Assembly (NCBI RefSeq): GCF_918697865.1
Contig: NZ_CAKKMV010000013.1
Span: forward strand, 1-64,000
Direction: 5' to 3'
Source: Massilia sp. Bi118
Lineage (GTDB): Bacteria > Pseudomonadota > Gammaproteobacteria > Burkholderiales > Burkholderiaceae_D
Length of the DNA: 64,000 nucleotides
This document shows, one piece after another, positions 54,711 to 62,721 of this stretch. Position numbers and translations under genes: made by a program. Positions within the stretch are counted from its first letter, which is position 1, and each line of letters opens with the position of its first letter. The notes below the pieces were generated by a model, which worked only from the letters and a program-made list of their open reading frames with translations, was not told the origin of the DNA and did not search any database.

Positions 54711-56615
54711 ATGACCAAACTGATTCCAGCTGCCCTTGCCCTTGCGGTCCATTCCGCATTCGCAGCTCCCCTCCAGAGCCCCGACCGCCACATCGCAGTC
54801 GAGCTCCGCATCACCCCAGAACAAACGCTGGAATACACCATCCAGCGCGACGGCCAGCCCGTCATCCTGCCGTCGCGCCTGGGCCTGCAGCTCGCCGGCG
54901 CCGACCTGGCGAACAAGCTGGCACTGGCCGCCACCTCGGCCGTCAAGCCCATAGCCGAAGACTACGAACTCGCCACAGGCAAGAAGCGCCACATCCGCTA
55001 CCGCGCCAACGAACAGGTCTACACCGTCCGCAACGCGAAAGGGCAGGCAATGGACGTCGCCTTCCGCGTCTCGAACGACGGCGTCGCTTTCCGCTACATG
55101 GTGCGCGCGCCGGGCCGCCTGCAGTTCCTGAACGAGGCCACCAGCTACCGCTTCGACAAGGCGGCGAAGGCCTGGCTGCAGCCGATGTCGGTCGCCCAGA
55201 CCGGCTGGATGAACACCAACCCCTCCTACGAAGAACATTACCAGCGCGAGATCGCGGTCGGAACCAAGGCCCCGACCGCCGCCGGCTGGGTCTTCCCGGC
55301 GCTGTTCAAAACCGGCGACAACTGGGTGGCGTTGACCGAAGCGAACATGGACGGCAGCTGGCATGCCTCGCGCCTGCAAGCCGATTCCGCCGGCGGCGAG
55401 TACCGGCTCGGCACGCCGATGGCGCCCGAAGTCTTCACCGGCGGCGCCCTGCTGGCCGAAAGCAGCGGCCAGCTGACCTCGCCCTGGCGCGTGATCGCGC
55501 TGGGCAGCCTGGCGGCCGTGAGCGAATCGACGCTCGGCACCGACCTTGCCGCGCCGGCCATCGCCTTCGACAAGGCGAAGGTCGCGCCCGGGCACGCATC
55601 CTGGAGCTGGGCGCTGCTGAAGGATGACGCCACCGTCTTCGAGGTGCAGAAGACCTTCATCGACTACGCCGTCGACATGCGCTGGGACTACACCCTCGTC
55701 GACGCCGACTGGGACCGCAAGATCGGCTACGGCAAGATGCGCGAGCTGGCGGCCTATGCGGCGTCGAAAGGCGTCGGCCTGCTGGCCTGGTACAACTCTT
55801 CCGGCGCCTGGAACAAAACCGAGTACTCCCCGAAGGGCAAGCTGCTGAACCATGCCCAACGCGCCGCGGAATTCGATCGCCTGGCGAAGATGGGCATCAA
55901 AGGCGTAAAGATCGACTTCTTCGCCGGTGACGGCAAGTCGATGATCGCCTATTACACGGCGATCCTGCAGGATGCCGCGGCTGCCGGCCTGCTGGTCAAC
56001 TTCCACGGCGCGACCCTGCCGCGCGGCTGGGCGCGCACGTATCCGAACCTGATGACCGCCGAGGCGTTGCGCGGCCTCGAGTACACGACCTTCACCCAGC
56101 AAGACCAGGACGCCGTGGTGCGCCATGCGGCCATGCTGCCTTTCGCGCGCAACCTGTTCGACCCGATGGACTTCACGCCGATGGTGTTCGGCGAGATCCC
56201 GAAGATCCGCCGCGCCACCCGCAACGGCTTCGAGCTGGCGGAGGCTGTGCTGTTCCTGTCCGGGATCCAGCACTTCGCCGAGACGCCGGAAGGGATGGCC
56301 GGCGCGCCCGTCTATGTCAAAACCTTCCTGCAGACGCTGCCGCGCAGCTGGGACGAAGTCAGGTTCGTGGCCGGCTATCCGGGCCGCCATGCCGTCATCG
56401 CCCGGAAGAGCGGCGATGCCTGGTACGTGGCCGGCATCAACGCCGATGACACTGACCTGAAGCTTGACCTCGACCTCGGCTTCCTGGCCGGCAGGGAAGG
56501 GCAGCTCATCACGGACGGCGCCGGCGAACGCGAATTCACGCAGGCCGCGCTCAGCGGCGGCCGGCAGCAGCTCACGATCAAGGCGCACGGCGGTTTCGTC
56601 GCCGTATTCAAATAA
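54711..56615 (+). CDS. Exported GH97 glycosidase, retaining type
   Basis: The 634-residue protein has a signal peptide (KLIPAALALAVHSAFA), an N-terminal beta-sandwich (~25-270; YTIQRDGQPVILPSRLGLQL, GVAFRYMVRAPGR), a TIM-barrel catalytic domain (MRWDYTLVDADWDRKIGYGK, LLAWYNSSGAWNKT, GVKIDFFAGDGKSMIAYY, ALRGLEYTTF) and a C-terminal beta domain. The KIDFF aspartate in place of the distal Glu marks the retaining branch of GH97. In that branch alpha-galactosidases and beta-L-arabinopyranosidases are known; in this arabinan locus the second is attractive. First gene of a four-enzyme run ending at 61.6 kb. The ribosome site is weak. Confidence 0.88.
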   Translation: MTKLIPAALALAVHSAFAAPLQSPDRHIAVELRITPEQTLEYTIQRDGQPVILPSRLGLQLAGADLANKLALAATSAVKPIAEDYELATGKKRHIRYRANEQVYTVRNAKGQAMDVAFRVSNDGVAFRYMVRAPGRLQFLNEATSYRFDKAAKAWLQPMSVAQTGWMNTNPSYEEHYQREIAVGTKAPTAAGWVFPALFKTGDNWVALTEANMDGSWHASRLQADSAGGEYRLGTPMAPEVFTGGALLAESSGQLTSPWRVIALGSLAAVSESTLGTDLAAPAIAFDKAKVAPGHASWSWALLKDDATVFEVQKTFIDYAVDMRWDYTLVDADWDRKIGYGKMRELAAYAASKGVGLLAWYNSSGAWNKTEYSPKGKLLNHAQRAAEFDRLAKMGIKGVKIDFFAGDGKSMIAYYTAILQDAAAAGLLVNFHGATLPRGWARTYPNLMTAEALRGLEYTTFTQQDQDAVVRHAAMLPFARNLFDPMDFTPMVFGEIPKIRRATRNGFELAEAVLFLSGIQHFAETPEGMAGAPVYVKTFLQTLPRSWDEVRFVAGYPGRHAVIARKSGDAWYVAGINADDTDLKLDLDLGFLAGREGQLITDGAGEREFTQAALSGGRQQLTIKAHGGFVAVFK

Positions 56616-56640
56616 TCGATCAATAAAAATGGAGACCCGC

Positions 56641-58185
56641 ATGAACCGCTTCAAACTCACTATCCTCGCGCTCGGCGTCCTCGCCGCCATTCCCGCCCTT
56701 GCGCAGGTGAGCCTGACCGTCGACACCTCCCGGCCCGGCGCTGTCATCAACAAGAACGTCTACGGCCAGTTTGCCGAGCACCTCGGCACCGGCATCTACG
56801 AGGGCCTGTGGGTCGGCCCGGAATCGAAGATCCCGAATACCAGGGGCTGGCGCAAGGACGTGGTCGGCGCGCTGAAGGATTTGCACGTGCCGCTGGTGCG
56901 CTGGCCGGGCGGCTGCTTCGCCGACGAGTACCACTGGAAGGACGGCATCGGCCCGCGCGCCAAGCGCCCGGTGAAGGTGAACACCAACTGGGGCGGGGTC
57001 CCCGAGAACAATGCGGTCGGCACCCATGAGTTCTTCGACCTGGTCGATTTGCTGGGCGCCGACGCCTACGTCAACGGCAACCTCGGCACCGGCACGCCGC
57101 AGGAAATGGCCGAGTGGGTCGAGTACATGACCTCGGAAGGCAAATCCAGCCTGGCCGAACTGCGCGCGAAGAACGGCCATCCGCAGCCCTTCAAGGTCGC
57201 CTATTTCGCCATCGGTAACGAAGCCTGGGGCTGCGGCGGTAACATGAAGCCGGAGTACTACGCCAGCCTGTACAAGCAGTACAAGACCTTCCTGAAGGCG
57301 CCGCCGAACGTGCTCCCGAAATTCATCGCCAGCGGCGGCAACGACAACGACAGCAGCTGGACCGAGACACTGAGCCGCGAAGCCGCCCATGGCACCGACG
57401 GCATCAGCTTCCACTACTACACGCTGCCGACCGACAAGTGGGAGAAGAAGGGCGCTGCCACGGGCTTCCCGGAAAGCGAATGGTTCTCGACCATGTCGAA
57501 CACCCTGCGCATCGACGAGCACATCAAGCGCAACGTCGCGATCCTCGACAAGAACGACCCGCAGAAGAAGATCGGCTTCTATGTCGACGAATGGGGCACC
57601 TGGTACGACGTCGAGCAGGGCACCAACCCGGGCTTCCTGTTCCAGCGTAACACCCTGCGCGACGCCGTGGTCGCCGCGCTCAACTTCAACATCTTCCACG
57701 CGCACGCGGACCGCGTCCGCATGACGAACATCGCGCAGATGGTCAACGTGCTGCAGGCGATGATCATCACCGACAAGGACAGGATGCTGCTGACGCCGAC
57801 CTACTACGCCTACAAGATGTACGTGCCCTTCCAGGACGCGACATCGCTGCCGGTCACCCTGGCCAACAACACGACCTACGGCGCGAACGGCAAGGGCGTG
57901 CCCGGCATCAGCGCCTCGGCCGCCCGCGCGAAGGATGGCAAGGTGTATGTCGCGCTGGTCAACACCAACCCGCACGACGCAACCGACGTCACGCTGGACG
58001 TGCCGGGCCAGACCGTCGGTACCGTCCGCGGCCAGGTCCTGACGGCCGAAGCGATGGACGCCCACAACACCTTCGACAAGCCCCAGGCCATCAAACCGGC
58101 GCCGTTCAGCGCGCAGGCCGCGGGCGGCAAACTGACGGTGAAAGTGCCGGCCAAAGCCGTGATGGTCTTTGCAGTGGAGAGCTGA
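56641..58185 (+). CDS. Exported GH51 alpha-L-arabinofuranosidase
   Basis: Removes terminal alpha-L-arabinofuranosyl residues. The 514-residue protein has a signal peptide (RFKLTILALGVLAAIPALA; most GH51 enzymes are cytosolic) and the GH51 barrel: YGQFAEHLGTGIYEG, VRWPGGCFADEYHWKDGIG, acid/base Glu in YFAIGNEAWGCGGN and nucleophile Glu in FYVDEWGTWYDVEQGTNPGF, then the C-terminal beta-sandwich (VYVALVNTNPHDATDVTLD). Ribosome site TGGAGACCCGC before the ATG at 56641. Follows GH97 by 25 bases and precedes GH43 by 3, so these are co-transcribed. Confidence 0.95.
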   Translation: MNRFKLTILALGVLAAIPALAQVSLTVDTSRPGAVINKNVYGQFAEHLGTGIYEGLWVGPESKIPNTRGWRKDVVGALKDLHVPLVRWPGGCFADEYHWKDGIGPRAKRPVKVNTNWGGVPENNAVGTHEFFDLVDLLGADAYVNGNLGTGTPQEMAEWVEYMTSEGKSSLAELRAKNGHPQPFKVAYFAIGNEAWGCGGNMKPEYYASLYKQYKTFLKAPPNVLPKFIASGGNDNDSSWTETLSREAAHGTDGISFHYYTLPTDKWEKKGAATGFPESEWFSTMSNTLRIDEHIKRNVAILDKNDPQKKIGFYVDEWGTWYDVEQGTNPGFLFQRNTLRDAVVAALNFNIFHAHADRVRMTNIAQMVNVLQAMIITDKDRMLLTPTYYAYKMYVPFQDATSLPVTLANNTTYGANGKGVPGISASAARAKDGKVYVALVNTNPHDATDVTLDVPGQTVGTVRGQVLTAEAMDAHNTFDKPQAIKPAPFSAQAAGGKLTVKVPAKAVMVFAVES

Positions 58186-58188
58186 TCG

Positions 58189-59295
58189 ATGCGGCTGCCT
58201 ACCCACTCTACCGCCCCGGCGGACGACACCGATGTACCACCGGTAGGGTGGGGTAATTCAGGCCGGGGGCCTGAATTACGTGCCCACGCGGCGATACGTG
58301 GCTTCTGTCTGGCCGCTATCGCACTATGCGCAACGGCCCAAGCCGCCCAGGTCAGCGTCCACGACCCCGTCATGGCAAAAGAGGCCAACAAATACTACCT
58401 CTTCAGCACCGGCCCCGGCATCACTTTCTACAGCTCAACCGACATGCTGAACTGGAAGCCGGAGGGCCGCATCTTCCCCGGCCAGCCGGCGTGGGCGAAG
58501 AAGGCGGCGCCCACCTTCAATGACCATATCTGGGCGCCGGACATCCAGTACCACAACGGTAAGTACCTGCTGTACTACTCGGTGTCCGGCTTCGGCAAGA
58601 ACACCTCCGGCATCGGTGTGACCAGCAATGCCACGCTGGACCCGCGCGCGCCCAACTACCGCTGGGAAGACCAGGGCATGATCCTGCAATCGGTGCCGGG
58701 CCGCGACCTGTGGAACGCGATCGACTCGAATGTCGCTGAAGACGAGAAGGGCAACGGCTGGATGTCCTTCGGCTCCTTCTGGACCGGCATCAAGCTGGTC
58801 AAGCTGGACCCAAGCTGGACGAAGCTGGCCGAACCCCAGGAATGGCACACCATCGCCCGCCGTGAGCGCCCGGCCTTCACCCCGGACGAAGAGCCTGGCG
58901 CGGCCCAGATCGAAGGCCCCTTCATCTTCAGGAAGAACGACTGGTATTACCTGTTCGCGTCCTGGGGCCTGTGCTGCCAGGGACCGAAGAGCACCTACAA
59001 GGTTGTGGTCGGGCGTGCCAAGGGCATCGCCGGCCCCTACCTCGACCGCCAGGGCAAGGACATGGCAATGGGCGGCGGCTCGCTCCTCATCGAAGGCGAC
59101 AAGGCTTGGCATGCGCTGGGCCACAACAGCGCCTACAGCTTCGACGGCAAGGACTGGCTGGTGCTGCACGCCTACGAGACGGCGGACAAGTACAAGCAGA
59201 AGCTGAAGGTGCTGGAAATGAAATGGGACAAGGACGGCTGGCCGGTCGTCGATCCTGCGGACCTGAACCGCTATGTGAGCAGACAACTTCCATGA
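58189..59295 (+). CDS. Exported GH43 arabinan endo-1,5-alpha-L-arabinosidase with an extended N-terminus
   Basis: The 368-residue protein is a single-domain GH43 arabinanase: VSVHDPVMAKEANKYYLFST (Asp base), IWAPDIQYHNGKYLLYYSVS, LWNAIDSNVAEDEKGNGWM (Asp) and AAQIEGPFIFRKNDWYYLF (Glu acid), matching endo-arabinanases of the GH43_5 type. The signal peptide (FCLAAIALCATAQA) is preceded by ~37 unusual residues partly encoded by a palindromic repeat (58238-58298). The ATG at 58189 has GGAGAG upstream and no closer in-frame ATG exists before the signal peptide. Overlaps the next gene by ATGA. Confidence 0.88.
   Translation: MRLPTHSTAPADDTDVPPVGWGNSGRGPELRAHAAIRGFCLAAIALCATAQAAQVSVHDPVMAKEANKYYLFSTGPGITFYSSTDMLNWKPEGRIFPGQPAWAKKAAPTFNDHIWAPDIQYHNGKYLLYYSVSGFGKNTSGIGVTSNATLDPRAPNYRWEDQGMILQSVPGRDLWNAIDSNVAEDEKGNGWMSFGSFWTGIKLVKLDPSWTKLAEPQEWHTIARRERPAFTPDEEPGAAQIEGPFIFRKNDWYYLFASWGLCCQGPKSTYKVVVGRAKGIAGPYLDRQGKDMAMGGGSLLIEGDKAWHALGHNSAYSFDGKDWLVLHAYETADKYKQKLKVLEMKWDKDGWPVVDPADLNRYVSRQLP
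58238..58298. repeat. Palindromic repeat inside the signal-peptide region of the GH43 gene
   Basis: GTAATTCAGGCC-GGG-GGCCTGAATTAC is a perfect 12-bp inverted repeat (58253-58279), flanked by GGTAGGGTGGG on the left and GTGCCCACGCGG on the right, whose TGGG/CCCA also pair. It lies within the coding sequence, in frame, between the start codon and the hydrophobic part of the signal peptide. Flanks of the GGTAGGGTGGG/CCCACGCGG type look like a dispersed intergenic repeat. Confidence 0.7.
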
Positions 59296-61643
59296 CACTG
59301 AAACGGATCGCAGCGCTGCTGCTGGCATTCGGCGCTGCGTCCGCGCAGGCCGCCGAGCTGTTCCCGCTGCGCGACGTGCGCCTGGGCCCCAGTCCCTTCC
59401 TCGACGCGCAGGCGACGGACCTGCACTACCTGATGGCGATGGAGCCGGACCGCCTGCTCGCGCCCTTCCTGCGCGAAGCCGGCCTGGAACCGAAGCGGCC
59501 CAGCTACGGCAACTGGGAGTCGACGGGCCTGGACGGCCACATGGGCGGCCATTATCTGTCCGCGCTGGCCCTGATGTACGCGTCGACCGGCGACGCCGGC
59601 GTCAAGGAGCGCCTCGATTACTTCGTCGCCGAGCTGAAACGCGCACAGCAAGCCAATGGCGACGGCTACCTCGGCGGCATCCCTGGCGGCCGCGCCGCCT
59701 GGCGCGAGGTCGCCGCCGGCAAGCTCCACGCCGATAATTTCTCGGTCAACGGCAAGTGGGTCCCCTGGTACAACCTGCACAAGATCTACGCCGGGCTGCG
59801 CGACGCCTGGCGCTACGGCGGCAGCGAAGACGCGCGCGCGATGCTGATCGGGCTGTCCGACTGGGCGCTGCGCCTGACCAGCCATCTGACCGACGCGCAG
59901 ATGCAGTCCATGCTGAAAAGCGAGCATGGCGGCATGAACGAGGTGCTGGCCGACGTCTACCAGATGACGGGCCAGCGCAAGTACCTGGACCTGGCGCTGA
60001 AGTTTTCGCACCAGGCCATCCTGCAGCCGCTGGAGAAGGGCGAGGACAGGCTCACCGGCCTGCACGCCAATACGCAAATCCCGAAGGTGATCGGCTTCAA
60101 GCGTATCGCCGACCTGTCCGGCGACAGGGACATGGAACGCGCCGCCGCGTTCTTCTGGCAGACCGTGGTCGAGCACCGCACGGTCGCCATCGGCGGCAAC
60201 AGCGTCAAGGAGCACTTCCACGACGATAAAGATTTCAGCCCGATGATCGAGGAGGTCGAGGGGCCGGAGACCTGCAACACCTACAACATGCTGAAGCTGA
60301 GCGAGATGCTGTTCGCGTCGAGCGAAAAGGCGCAGTATGCGGACTACTACGAGCGCGCGCTTTACAACCACATCCTCGGCTCCCAGCGACCGGGCACGGG
60401 CGGCTTCGTCTACTTTACGCCGATGCGCCCGAACCAGTACCGCGTGTACTCGCAGGTGGACCAGGCGATGTGGTGTTGCGTCGGCTCGGGCATCGAAAGC
60501 CACGCCAAGTACGGCGAATTCATTTATGCCCACGATGGCGATGCACTGTTCGTGAACCTGTTCATTCCGTCCACGCTGCGGTGGCGCGAGAAGGGCGTGC
60601 AGATCGTGCAGGCCAACCGCTTCCCGGACCAGGCTGGCACGCGCATCAGGGTGGAAGGCGATGCGCGCTTCACGATGAAGATCCGCTATCCGGCCTGGGT
60701 GGCGCCCGGCAAACTGGCCGTGCGTGTGAACGGACGCCTGGTGAAGGTGACGGGCAAGCCGGGTGAGTACGTCAGCATCGACCGCGCCTGGCGCACCGGC
60801 GACCGCATCGACGTGAGCCTGCCGATGACGACGCGCCTCGAGCAGATGCCGGACAAGTCGAACTACTACGCGGTCATGCACGGCCCCATCGTGCTGGCAG
60901 CAAAGACCAATCCCTTTCCGACCGAGCACCTGAACTTCCTGGCCGACGATTCGCGCATGGGGCATATCGCTTCGGGCCAGGTCTGCCCGCTGGAGTCGGC
61001 GCCGACCTTCGTCTCCGATCGGAAGGATTTCATGCGCCGATTCCGGCCGGTGAAGGGCAAGCCCTTGACGTTCACGGCGCCGGGACTGGTGCAGGGCGGG
61101 GCGGGGTCATCGACCGAGTTCATTCCCTTCTTCCGGCTGCACGATTCGCGCTACATGGTGTACTGGCAGCAGTCGACGCCGGGCGATTTCGCGCGCATGC
61201 GTGCCGAGAACGCGGCGAAGGAGGCCGAGCGGCTGGCGCTGGATGCGCGGACTATCGATCAGGTTGCGCCGGGAGAGCAGCAGCCGGAGTCGGATCACTT
61301 TTTCCAGGGCGAAGGGGCGGAGGCGGGCGTCAATACCGGACGCCACTGGCGCCATGCGACGAAGTGGTTCAGCTACCGCTTGAACGATCCGAAGGGGGAG
61401 GCAAGGGTGCTCAGGCTGGGCTTTGCGCGCGCGGACGCTGGAAGGCGTTTCGATATCCTGGTGAATGGAGAGCGGATTGCCGAGGTCGAGCTGGCCGGTG
61501 ACGCGACAGAGGCGTTCTACACGCGCGATTTTGCGCTGCCGGCCGCCTCGCTGCAACAGGAAAGGGGCGCGCTGGAAGTCAAGTTTCTCGCGAAAGAGGG
61601 ATCCTTGGCCGGCGGACTGTATGGCCTGAAGCTGCTGCGCTAA
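59292..61643 (+). CDS. Exported DUF1680-type beta-L-arabinofuranosidase (GH127/GH146)
   Basis: The 783-residue protein has a signal peptide (LKRIAALLLAFGAASAQA) and an alpha/alpha-barrel DUF1680 domain with the zinc-thiol active site: Glu and Cys in VEGPETCNTYNMLKLSE and the Cys pair in MWCCVGSGIESHAKYGEFI, where one Cys is the nucleophile in GH127/GH146 enzymes. Other blocks: WESTGLDGHMGGHYLSALAL, VPWYNLHKIYAGLRDAW. Beta-sandwich domains follow (residues ~430-783). Exported ~780-residue members are usually GH146. It should cleave beta-L-arabinofuranosyl ends that GH43/GH51 enzymes leave. ATG overlaps the GH43 stop (ATGA); the longer open frame upstream is a GH43 shadow. Confidence 0.92.
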   Translation: MTLKRIAALLLAFGAASAQAAELFPLRDVRLGPSPFLDAQATDLHYLMAMEPDRLLAPFLREAGLEPKRPSYGNWESTGLDGHMGGHYLSALALMYASTGDAGVKERLDYFVAELKRAQQANGDGYLGGIPGGRAAWREVAAGKLHADNFSVNGKWVPWYNLHKIYAGLRDAWRYGGSEDARAMLIGLSDWALRLTSHLTDAQMQSMLKSEHGGMNEVLADVYQMTGQRKYLDLALKFSHQAILQPLEKGEDRLTGLHANTQIPKVIGFKRIADLSGDRDMERAAAFFWQTVVEHRTVAIGGNSVKEHFHDDKDFSPMIEEVEGPETCNTYNMLKLSEMLFASSEKAQYADYYERALYNHILGSQRPGTGGFVYFTPMRPNQYRVYSQVDQAMWCCVGSGIESHAKYGEFIYAHDGDALFVNLFIPSTLRWREKGVQIVQANRFPDQAGTRIRVEGDARFTMKIRYPAWVAPGKLAVRVNGRLVKVTGKPGEYVSIDRAWRTGDRIDVSLPMTTRLEQMPDKSNYYAVMHGPIVLAAKTNPFPTEHLNFLADDSRMGHIASGQVCPLESAPTFVSDRKDFMRRFRPVKGKPLTFTAPGLVQGGAGSSTEFIPFFRLHDSRYMVYWQQSTPGDFARMRAENAAKEAERLALDARTIDQVAPGEQQPESDHFFQGEGAEAGVNTGRHWRHATKWFSYRLNDPKGEARVLRLGFARADAGRRFDILVNGERIAEVELAGDATEAFYTRDFALPAASLQQERGALEVKFLAKEGSLAGGLYGLKLLR

Positions 61644-61659
61644 AACGGCGGGTGATACA

Positions 61660-61719
61660 CATTATGGTATCGATAATGCCAAAAAAATGATTGGATGAGC
61701 ATCCCTCATCCGGCATACT
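61660..61719 (+). promoter_or_regulatory. Activator-type promoter of the furanose ABC transporter (direct-repeat site E)
   Basis: ATTATGGTATCGAT (to 61674) and AAAAAAATGATTGGAT (ending 61696) repeat with 21-bp period; TATCG to TTGG is 18 bases. -35 TTGGAT (61691-61696), 17 bp, -10 CATACT (61714-61719). The ATG of the binding-protein gene is 29 bases further on. Confidence 0.7.
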
Positions 61720-61748
61720 ATAAACACACAACAATACCGGAGACAAGC

Positions 61749-62714
61749 ATGACCCTCCCAATCCGCAGGACTTTCCTGGCTGCGGTCGCAGCCGCCGCAT
61801 GCGCCGCCGCCATCCCGGCCTTCGCCGCCAGGCCCCTGACCATCGGCTTTTCCCAGGTCGGCGCCGAAAGCGAATGGCGCACCGCGAACACCGCCTCGAT
61901 CAAGGAGGCCGCCAAGCAGGCCGGCGTCAACCTGAAATTCGCCGACGCCCAGCAGCAGCAGCAGAACCAGGTGAAGGCCATCCGCTCCTTCATCGCCCAG
62001 CGCGTCGATGTGATCGCGTTTTCGCCGGTGGTGGAAACCGGCTGGGAGACCGTGCTGCGCGAGGCGAAGAACGCCAAAATTCCGGTGATCCTGACCGACC
62101 GCTCGGTCAAGGTCAGCGATCCCTCGCTGTACGTCAGCTTCATTGGCTCCGATTTCGTGGAAGAAGGCCGCCGCGCGGGGCGCTGGTTGATGGATTACGC
62201 AAAGAAGAACGGCGACAGGCCGCTGAATATCGTCGAGCTGCAGGGCACGGTCGGTTCGGCGCCGGCTACCGACCGCAAGACCGGTTTTGCCGAAGCCATC
62301 GCCGCCAATCCGAAGCTGAAGATCATCCGCTCGCAGACCGGCGACTTCACCCGGGCCAAGGGCAAGGAAGTCATGGAAGCCTTCCTCAAGTCCGAGGGCA
62401 AGAAGATCAATGTACTGTTCGCGCACAACGACGACATGGCGATCGGCGCCATCCAGGCCATTGAAGAAGCGGGCCTGAAGCCGGGCAAGGATATCGTCAT
62501 CGTGTCGATCGACGGTGTGCGCGGCGCCTTCGAGGCCATGAAGCAGGGCAAGCTCAACGTGACCGTCGAATGTAACCCGCTGCTGGGTCCGACCCTGATG
62601 CAGACCGCGCAGAACGTGGTGGCCGGCAAGCCGGTCCCGAAACGCATCACCGTCGAGGAGGGCGTGTTCCCGGCCGAAGTCGCGGCCAAGGTATTCCCGA
62701 CCCGGAAGTACTGA
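61749..62714 (+). CDS. Sugar ABC transporter periplasmic binding protein, YtfQ-like (furanose type)
   Basis: Periplasmic type I binding protein of 321 residues with signal peptide (TFLAAVAAAACAAAIPAFA). Blocks: TIGFSQVGAESEWRTANTAS, QQQNQVKAIRSFIAQRVDVI, AFSPVVETGWETVLREAK, PVILTDRSVKV, LFAHNDDMAIGAIQAIEEAG, VIVSIDGVRGAFEAMKQGKL and VECNPLLGP. These closely resemble YtfQ, which prefers galactofuranose and also binds arabinofuranose, rather than AraF or XylF. This suits enzymes next door that release L-arabinofuranose. Ribosome site CGGAGACAAGC. Its ATPase follows after 7 bases; permease genes would be beyond the window. Confidence 0.92.
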   Translation: MTLPIRRTFLAAVAAAACAAAIPAFAARPLTIGFSQVGAESEWRTANTASIKEAAKQAGVNLKFADAQQQQQNQVKAIRSFIAQRVDVIAFSPVVETGWETVLREAKNAKIPVILTDRSVKVSDPSLYVSFIGSDFVEEGRRAGRWLMDYAKKNGDRPLNIVELQGTVGSAPATDRKTGFAEAIAANPKLKIIRSQTGDFTRAKGKEVMEAFLKSEGKKINVLFAHNDDMAIGAIQAIEEAGLKPGKDIVIVSIDGVRGAFEAMKQGKLNVTVECNPLLGPTLMQTAQNVVAGKPVPKRITVEEGVFPAEVAAKVFPTRKY

Positions 62715-62721
62715 GCCGGCC

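Noticed and set aside
58971..59291. In-frame N-terminal extension of the DUF1680 enzyme running back into the GH43 gene
   Set aside because: The extension is an out-of-frame shadow of GH43; the ATG at 59292 overlaps the GH43 stop and directly begins a signal peptide.
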